Part shown: piece by piece, positions 56,841 through 64,000 of the stretch
Layout: every line of letters begins with the position of its first letter
How positions within the stretch are numbered: the first letter of the stretch is position 1
Position numbers and translations under genes: made by a program
Notes under the pieces: generated by a model
Databases searched by the model: none
Seen by the model: only the letters and a program-made list of their open reading frames with translations
What the model was told of the DNA's origin: nothing
Source: Tenodera sinensis
Lineage: Eukaryota; Arthropoda; Insecta; Mantodea; Mantidae
Assembly (NCBI GenBank): GCA_030765045.1
Contig: CM060963.1
Location: 70,741,117-70,805,116, forward strand
Length of the DNA stretch: 64,000 nt
Reading direction: 5' to 3'

Positions 56841-57860
56841 GCCTTTTTCTAAAAATGCTTTTTTTTATTTAGGGGGCCTCGAAACATATATAGAGTGCTT
56901 AAAAAGTGTCTGATGTTGCAACAGGAGTTGGGATTGGTCAAAACATGTCTGAAAACAAATGCGTGTTGAGATGCGAGCCATTTTACCTATGTTGAGTATT
57001 TACACCAGACAATGGGGTTCATCCAACAAGCGAACTGTAGTGAACACTTTACTGCAACAAACGTTTAACAGAACAATTGTTGGGTAAGCATCATAAACAT
57101 CAAATAGCAGTTCTGATGATGTTTACCAGTTTGTCCTCTGGTAACACCTGCATGTTATGGCGATATTATTAAAGGAGATCCTCCATGTGGTTACCATGCA
57201 TTCTTACACATGATACAGCTCTTCTTCTCCAAGAATCCTGAACTCCTTCGAACACACTTGACTGCTCTCCGATTTGGGCACATGCATTGGTCACACGCTC
57301 TTGTAACGTATGCTCATTGGCCATGGGTATGGCAATGTCCCCATAGCTAGAAATAAAATGGTTTGAGCTCCGGTGAACGGGCAGGCCCTGTTATTGGACA
57401 TCCTCGACCAATCCATCGTTCATTACATGTTTAGTTTAAGTGTTGTCGCACGATAGGTACAGAAAGGGCTGGTGCCCCGTCATGCATAAACCACATGCGT
57501 TGTCTTTCTACAGGCATAATTTCCTTCAAAAGCACGCGCAGAAATCGACGATACAGAGCACCTGTTAATCTGTCCGGTAAAATGCATTGCACAATTCCTG
57601 TTCACACATTGAAATTAAAGTGATTCTGATTCCTTAACTACATGACTGCTCCACCAAACGCAACTCGCACTCAACATGGGTAAAATGGCTCATATCTCAA
57701 CAGATATTTGTTTCCCGACACATGTTTATAGGAATATTTATTTTAGTTTTGACCAATCCAAGCACCTGTTGCAACACTGGACACTTTTTTGAAACTAGAC
57801 ATCTAAATTTTGGATAGAATACCATACTCTCCCTACTTACTCTACATAGTAGAGAAAGTT
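56452..57860 (+). repeat. ~830-bp repeat (copy E, 3' half), split by a transposon
   Basis: Family sequence runs from 56452 (GCAAGATTTGGT...) to 56892, breaks at CCTCGAAACATATA, and resumes at about 57798 (GACATCTAAATTTTGGATAG) up to AGTAGAGAAAGT at about 57860. The gap is exactly the transposon at 56893-57795. A pure (AC)n array occupies 56778-56838. Confidence 0.8.
56893..57795 (-). mobile_element. Tc1/mariner-superfamily element, ~903 bp, internally deleted
   Basis: The ends read inward are GAGTGCTTAAAAAGTGTCTG and GTTTCAAAAAAGTGTCCAGT. Both continue as TGTTGCAACAGG, then TTGG, then GATTGGTCAAAAC. TA flanks both (56891-56892, 57796-57797). On the minus strand, frame-broken transposase pieces survive: PDRLTGALYRRFLRVLL, VERQRMWFMHDGAPALSVPI and ERWIGRGCPITGPARSP (second-Asp block and the RWIGRGGP..SPDL block). 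The N-terminal DNA-binding half is deleted. Confidence 0.85.
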
Positions 57861-57865
57861 ATACT

Positions 57866-59715
57866 GATGTGTTTCACTCACATGACTTTCTCTGCTCTTG
57901 TATTAACTATTCTTACAAACACTACTCCTCTATCTACTTCAAGTTAATAGAGATAAACATTTGCAGAATTTATCTTATTGCTTATTCCCTTTGGTGCAAG
58001 GTGTGTGTGGCAATACAGTAGCCTTTGTGCGATAGTCAAATCTTTTAAAGCTGGTCGCTATATGAAGGCTTTGAAATCCCTTTCTCTTTGTACGGCCAAG
58101 ACATAAAAAGTGAATAATTACCTTCCATTTGAGAAAAGTATAAGCATTACAATGCGACGAGTTTATTAAAGGGTTTGATGTACCACTTTGTTGCTCCTAC
58201 CAATGTGGCAGGAAATGGCGTGGTTTGTCGCTTGTCCGACGGATCAGCGGTGAGCATGAACGACTCTTTTAATCTTTTCTATATCTCTGGCACAGTACGG
58301 GTCAATGAGTGTATCAGTTAATCACTACACTAGATTAACTTTAAAGTATTGAATTTATTTAGGCTTTTAAATGAACATACGCAGCCTATTATTACAAATT
58401 ATGTAGTCATATGACTTGGCGTCTTTTCAAATCTCGCTAACAGGTCGGCATGCACGAATTACAAATTTTTGTAAGTCAACATATTTGCTGTTATTAGTGC
58501 CGTGTCGCAGAATTTACACTTATTTGATGGACTGTCACTCTGTCTTTCGCCACCACTATAAATATCCGTTTGAAGTTCACTTTATATTCAGAAATCACTC
58601 AAATTATTGCGGACAACTTACGATTTCCGTTGCAAAGCCGAATCAAACCATTTAAAAGAGACAATTGACCTTAGTCTTTACTAACTATATTTACAATTTA
58701 TGGTATCAGTAGGTTCTTCTATAATCTCGTATTTAATCGTTCTAGAGGGCTTACGCGGAAATACTGCCTCAACAAAACTCACACAAATAACAAGAAATAT
58801 CTCCGAAATGTTTACTCCACAAGATAATGTATTTGGACATAACTTGTGTGTTTTAATGAGATCTGTATTTTTTTGTATGGAAAGATTTGGTCTATGCAGC
58901 GCCATAGCTGAGTGGCTAGAGTGTTCGCCTACCACCTAGGCGGCCCACACTCGATCCCAGGGACCCGCATGTGATATTCGTGATTGACGAAACGTCCTCA
59001 GGGCGGGTTTTCTCTGGGTTCTCTGATTTCCCTCATCACTCATTCCACCAATTGCTCGATTACCACCTTTCCAATCTCGATTTCGTCTGCATTTCATATC
59101 ATCCTCTTCCTCAGTATCATGCCTGGTGCTTGGCTGACCACCCGCTTCCAGGTGCTCACTCTGTCCGGTCCATAAGTTCCTGTGCTCCCTGATAGGCACT
59201 GGCTTGTAAGTCCTAGGGGTGTAAGACCTACATAAGGGGTGAGTAATCAAGTAAAGAAAAAAATGTTTGGTCTATCTGTTACAGTTTACCAGTTATGCAA
59301 AAGTCATCAAGAGCAAACATGATTATAGCCAGAAAATTCAAAATATACATTTCATTTGACATAAAAATATCTTAAACATATGATATTTCAATCAAAATCG
59401 TTATAGGCATTTTTTAGAAAATAAAAATGTTCTATATAACGGTAGTTTAAGGTGGAGGAATTTTCTTCACCATCTTCGTGTGGCATCCTTGAAATATATT
59501 AAAGTTAAATACGACGTTGGTGTTGTTTAACCGCCTTCTCGATTTTTAGTTATGCTGTTCACAGACACACACACACACATACATACACGGACCTTTTCTA
59601 AAAATGCCCTTTTGGATTAAGCAGGCCTCAAAACATATATTTCCGGTGAAATCTCGACATTAATTTTTTGGGGGCGAATACAAAACTCCTATTTACTATA
59701 CGTAGTAGAGAAAGT
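57866..59715 (+). repeat. ~830-bp repeat (copy D), twice interrupted
   Basis: The 5' part is at 57866-58150 (GATGTGTTTCACTCACATGA). It is followed by ~620 bp of unrelated DNA (58150-58770). The middle resumes at ~58775 (AAACTCACACAAATAACAAG) and is broken by a SINE at 58896-59265. The 3' part runs to about 59715 (TAGTAGAGAAAGTAAAAA). Confidence 0.75.
58896..59265 (+). mobile_element. tRNA-derived SINE, family A, with 10-bp target duplication
   Basis: Head GCCATAGCTGAGTGGCTAGA, body colinear with the copy at 46407-46755, tail TGTAAGACCTACATAAGGGG and an A-rich end. TTTGGTCTAT is present at 58886-58895 and 59266-59275, so the insertion into repeat copy D is read directly from the sequence. Confidence 0.93.
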
Positions 59716-59739
59716 AAAAATATATCAAAACTGGTTAAT

Positions 59740-60270
59740 GCCACAAATTTTATGCTATAAAGAGTTCTACATTTTTGGTGTATTTTTTTACTATTGCTCA
59801 CGGTTTACAAGTTATACAACTGTGTGCTTTAATGAGATACATTTTTGTGCACTAATATTTTGTCTATCTCTCGCGGTTTACCATTTATACGAAACTCATT
59901 GAAAATGAAGAGAACTTCACAGGCTACTCCTAGAGAATTCAAATTACACAGTTTATGTTATGCAAAAAATTTTAAACGTGTGGCATTTTAATAAAAATCG
60001 TTATGCTGTTTTTATGAACATCAAATATGAAGGATAGTTTGCGATTTTGTTGAAAATCTTCGTGTTGCATCCTTGAAGACGCCGGAATTAAATGGCAAGT
60101 TTGGTATTTAACGATTTTTTGAGTTATATTGATTACAGAAACACAAACATACGAACTTTATCTAAAATAATTTTATTATGGAGCCTCGAAACCGCATTTC
60201 TCGCGAAATACTTTATTTGAATTTTCGGTGAAATTTAATTGCTTTCTTCATGCTCTGTAGATAAATAGTG
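59740..60270 (+). repeat. Degenerate ~830-bp repeat family member
   Basis: Recognisable in order: GTTCTACATTTTTGGTGTA, TTTTGTCTATCTCTCGCGGT, GTGTGGCATTTTAATAAAAA, CTTCGTGTTGCATCCTTGAA, GAGTTATATTGATTACAGAA. Strongly diverged and without clear ends. Confidence 0.6.
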
Positions 60271-60419
60271 GGGAAATTAAACTTGTGATATTTGACCCAT
60301 GACTTCCTCTTCGTATTATAACTAAACTAAATCCCTTACGCATTAAACGTATTCATATAAAATTGAATATTCCATTCACATTATTCAGTATTATTGTTAA
60401 CAGAAATAGTCTGAAATTA

Positions 60420-60720
60420 AGCAATATGAACTTCTGTTCGAAAATACACACACACAAAGAGAGAAAAAAAAAATGAAAGAAACAGTTTGCCTTTCGTAAG
60501 TCAGGTGTTTATTTTCTCTACCACTCATACATATATGGCAAAAGTGGAAATATTGTATTTCATTCCAAAATTTCGATGTTGATGGTACCAACATACATAT
60601 TATACGGTTCCAGAAGTCAATAAAGTTTTGGAGAAAGTTGTACGCGCGCGCGTGTTTGACCTTGGGCGTGAAAACAAAATTAAAAACTGAAAAGACAGAT
60701 AAATACCAAAGTTATTACCT
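60420..60720 (-). repeat. Diverged subfamily of the ~830-bp repeat, minus strand
   Basis: Inverted relative of 49455-49617: TTTCTCTACCACTCATACAT, ATATGGCAAAAGTGGAAATA, TTTCATTCCAAAATTTCGAT and a (CA)n patch. The continuation to ~60720 is weaker. Confidence 0.5.
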
Positions 60721-62390
60721 CAGTTTAAAATGTTTCATGGATGAAACATAAATATTTTAAGGAAAAATTACGTTCTACTGTAATGAGGAATCAGGATTAT
60801 TTTATATTTTTTCAAAAAATGAACAGTTTTGATTCAAATGGCAGATCTTTAAGATTGTGAATTACTAATAAAATTTGTATCTACTGTTTTGCTGAATAGC
60901 CTTCGAAGTCATCTTGTTCTGAACAAACTTATTTATAACTGGCAAACCATAGGAAATATACAAAACATCGCGAATTCATAACATTTACTTTGATTTGTAT
61001 ACTGTAAAACTGCCTTCATCATTCATTGGTTTGAAATAAAATTAATAACAATATTTCTCTTAGCACAAAACGTTCACATAAAAATTTGGTTGGCGTGCAA
61101 GCTTCTAGCGGAGAAAAATCCCCGTAAGAAAGTTCTGCATTATTTTGAAAAGAGTTTGTTTCTCTTTCTTGTTTCTGAAAAGGAGAACATACTTGGATCA
61201 ACATCGCAGTTCAATATGGTTATGACATCGTAACTCAATTTATGTGTATACTTATATAGTATGACGCATCAATGCTCACCTATTATTTACACTTTCTTTA
61301 TGCCATAACTGCGCATTATTTATGTAAGCTTTTACCTGAATATTTCAAGATCACCTGCAGATGCTAACGGTTGACATAGATTCCGGTTCTTGGATATAAA
61401 ATATGAATTGTAAAATACTGAAAGTTATTGCATTATATCCCTTTAGCAATTTGTGTTTATTAAAACTTTGTTTCGAGGTGTCTACTAGAGAAGATTTGGT
61501 TTTGTCAACAATTGTTTTATAGGGCATATAAACGCATATTTTTAATGTTAAATGACATATTTATGAGAAACTTCAATATGTCATACTTGGGCATTTTTTA
61601 ATCAAATAATGATATAAATACCAGCATAAACTGCATATACATTGATATATTTTTCAGAGTATTTTAAAAATGCCTATATGCCTATAGATATTGTTGTGCA
61701 AATTTCTTTTAATGGATTTTCATAATAGTTTGAAAATGCTTATATTTGCTTGGCATGCGGGTAAAAACGAACTCTATAGTTTCAAGCAGCAGATAGAACT
61801 TATCTTCAGACCTCTATGAGAAAAAACGAATTAAAGTAGGCAAGCTGGCTGTAAGATTCTTTTAGCTATTTTTTAACCCCATGTTTCTTGCTTCAAAGGC
61901 TTTAATGGCCTGTCATTGTCTTTTCATTCGCATGTATAATAATCAGCATGCCTAAAGTGAAAGGTTCAGTCGCTGGGGAATTTTAGTGTTGCGTTTGTGA
62001 ATTTGGTGACAAATGATTTAGCACTGGTGGGATTATCTTATTCTGCAAATATTCGAGATGCAAGTTACAGCAGTCACAGCGCAACAACAGTTTTTCAGCA
62101 CAGATTATTGTTTTATGTGATACTGATGTATAATGTATAGTACATTATGCGTTATACTATACATTATGTATTTTTTAAAATGTGTTTAGCCACATAGTTA
62201 AGTGCTGATCGTCATATTTTGTGTTTTATTGGTCATGTTTTTATGGACATTTTGGTTATAGATGTAAGCACATCCTAATTTTTAGCCATAGAAATCCCTA
62301 ATTATATAACGTAATAATTTATGTCTGTTACTGTAATGCTGGCACACAAGGATATTAATTGATGTATGTATGTGTGTATGTATATATGTA
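60721..62390. other. Unassigned intronic DNA
   Basis: Lies in the large intron. No exon, RNA or named repeat could be supported. A palindromic patch (TATAATGTATAGTACATTATGCGTTATACTATACATTA) spans about 62129-62167. Confidence 0.5.
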
Positions 62391-62391
62391 C

Positions 62392-62612
<221 letters not shown>

Positions 62613-62766
62613 TAAATAATAATAAATAATATTGCAATACTCTTATTACTGCTACTACTACTACGACTACTACTATTATTGCAATTTTAACATTACTACT
62701 ATTACTGCTATTGCTACTATTACCACTAATTACTAATTGCAATCGCTTCTGTTTTCTTTGTTTTAG

Positions 62767-62799
62767 GCATTGGATATGGTGTTGGGAATGTGATACGAA
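62767..62799 (+). CDS. 33-bp microexon, exon 2 of the repeat-protein gene
   Basis: TTTTCTTTGTTTTAG precedes it and GTAAGTATT follows it, both excellent splice signals. Joined to the exon 1 donor at 52273, the split codon C+GC gives Arg, followed by IGYGVGNVIR and one base of the next codon. Phase is 1 at both ends. The frame and the basic/glycine character continue the exon 1 tail. The gene must have at least one more exon right of the window, because no in-frame stop occurs before the donor. Confidence 0.75.
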
Positions 62800-63400
62800 G
62801 TAAGTATTCAACTGCTAACAGTTAGTAAATTAAATCTACCTTAAACATTTCTTGCTTTATGCTTAATGTGCCTTTACGGGATAAACAGATGCACACTGTA
62901 TACAGGGTGTTAATCAATAAAAATAGAAAACTTTAATTCACATACATACTGTTTCATGTTATTGTGACATTGAATTTTGTAAAAGATATTAGTTCACATT
63001 TTCAAGTAGTGGCAATGATTTTAGTGGTCATTTCAGTCAGAGATACTGGTTTGGGCATTAAAAGCGTCCTGATAAGTTTTCATTATTAAATTAAGATTTG
63101 ATTTGAGAGAAAATTAAGTTGAATGAAGCTGAAAATATAGTTTTATTAAATGCTTCTGCACAGAGTACCTATATGAATTATTATACTCACAAATAATATT
63201 TTAACATAGAAATCAAACAACATTTGAAATTTTCTAGTAGGATGCACTCATCTGACTGAAATAATGCCTCTAAATATTTCTTGTTCCTTCTGGAAATGAA
63301 CAAAATTAGAATTATCACATTTGCATATTACAATGATGAAATGTAATTTCTATAATTAAACAGTTTCATAATAAAACTGTTAGTCAAATATGTTTCTTTT
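62800..63400. other. Start of the next intron, no other feature
   Basis: Begins with the GTAAGT donor. TACAGGGTGTTAATCAATAA at about 62901 resembles a terminal repeat of a Tc1/mariner-type element, but no partner or transposase is seen. Confidence 0.4.
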
Positions 63401-63499
63401 TCCTATGGGAGGAAGATTTGAGATAGACTAACAAAGCAAGTCCAAGAATTTTGTGTTTTATGTCCATGTACGGAGGACCCTCTATCTAACTTATATTGG

Positions 63500-64000
63500 T
63501 GCGATCATTCAGTTTGCTTCGGCTCTTCTACGATCTCATATGTAACTAAACTGATATTGTGACAAAGTGACAAAATCCAGTCCAGTTATTTTTATTTTCC
63601 TTTTGGCACTTTATTTTCCTCCAACGGAATATACAACACAGTTCTCTTTTACTGATGTTACCACAGTCTTTAGTCCTTTCTGATATTACAATTCACAACT
63701 GTTTCCTTCTTGTAACCTTGACTCACTCCTTTCCGTGTTTCTTTACTTTCTCTGCCTCTCAAACAAGCTGATTCTGACGATACGATCACTCAAAACTCAT
63801 TAACTGCTTCGCTGCCTTCCTTTCGACGCGACCGTGCACACGCAGCTGATACATATGCATACACACAAACACAAACTAAAAACTGAATCCCAACTCTCGT
63901 TGCCTTGCCTCCTTATATAGCACGTAACACGGACCTTTCTCGAACTTCATCGCTCTGGAACTTCTCTAAATACGCCGGTCGTCGGACACTTCTCGAATAA
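63500..64000 (-). mobile_element. LTR-like sequence at the right edge, minus strand
   Basis: On the minus strand: TATATAAGG (63919-63911), then 35 bases on TCAGT (63886-63882) as an arthropod-type initiator, then AATAAA (63615-63610) about 270 nt downstream with further A-rich hexamers near 63590. A promoter and a poly-A signal this close are characteristic of an LTR (U3-R-U5). A degenerate relative lies at 13370-13510. No primer-binding site or gag could be identified, and the other boundary is outside the window. Confidence 0.45.

Noticed and set aside
62901..62960. TACAGGGTGTTAATCAAT as a transposon terminus
   Set aside because: Resembles Tc1/mariner-type ends, but no inverted partner or transposase was found within the window.

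Overview
The window is eukaryotic, AT-rich nuclear DNA from an animal with introns. It shows GT-AG splice signals, tRNA-derived SINEs, Tc1/mariner and hAT transposons, a jockey-like LINE tail, Penelope-type terminal segments and long microsatellites. The transposon mix and the arthropod-style secreted protein gene point to an insect. A large-genome hemimetabolous insect (cockroach, termite or similar) is my guess; nothing in the sequence settles the order. There is no bacterial-type operon, CRISPR array or canonical rRNA or tRNA gene.

Layout. 1-20 kb is mostly unassigned intron or intergenic DNA. It carries a foldback MITE (3.3 kb), a nearly intact Tc1 element (6.6-8.2 kb), a dead mariner (8.9-10.2 kb), hammerhead-bearing Penelope-like remnants (11.3 and 17.2 kb), a tandem repeat with a SINE inside (15.2-15.6 kb) and one copy of an abundant ~830-bp repeat (15.7-16.5 kb). 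20.0-20.6 kb has a SINE with a 15-bp target duplication and a possible last coding exon of an unknown plus-strand gene. 20.6-39.8 kb is largely featureless apart from a (TAT)n array, a large near-perfect inverted repeat with two hammerhead-like motifs (26.43-26.82 kb), a hAT fragment (29.3 kb), SINEs (31.8-32.2 kb) and a small TIR element (35.4 kb). 39.8-50.5 kb is packed with transposons, including a complete 902-bp hAT derivative with an 8-bp target duplication and a 70-bp hairpin flanked by TA.

The one convincing protein-coding gene starts near 50.9 kb on the plus strand and runs off the right edge. Exon 1 encodes a signal peptide, a short basic/helical segment ending in a furin-like RLKR, ten 13-residue and about nine 20-residue acidic Ser/Thr-rich repeats, and then an abruptly cationic, tryptophan-containing tail. 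The tail continues in a 33-bp phase-1/phase-1 microexon at 62.77 kb, after a ~10.5-kb intron full of nested repeats. This acidic-repeat plus cationic-tail layout is the best candidate here for an undescribed secreted protein, possibly a defence-peptide precursor or a mucin-like protein. The right edge (63.5-64 kb) looks like an LTR in minus orientation.
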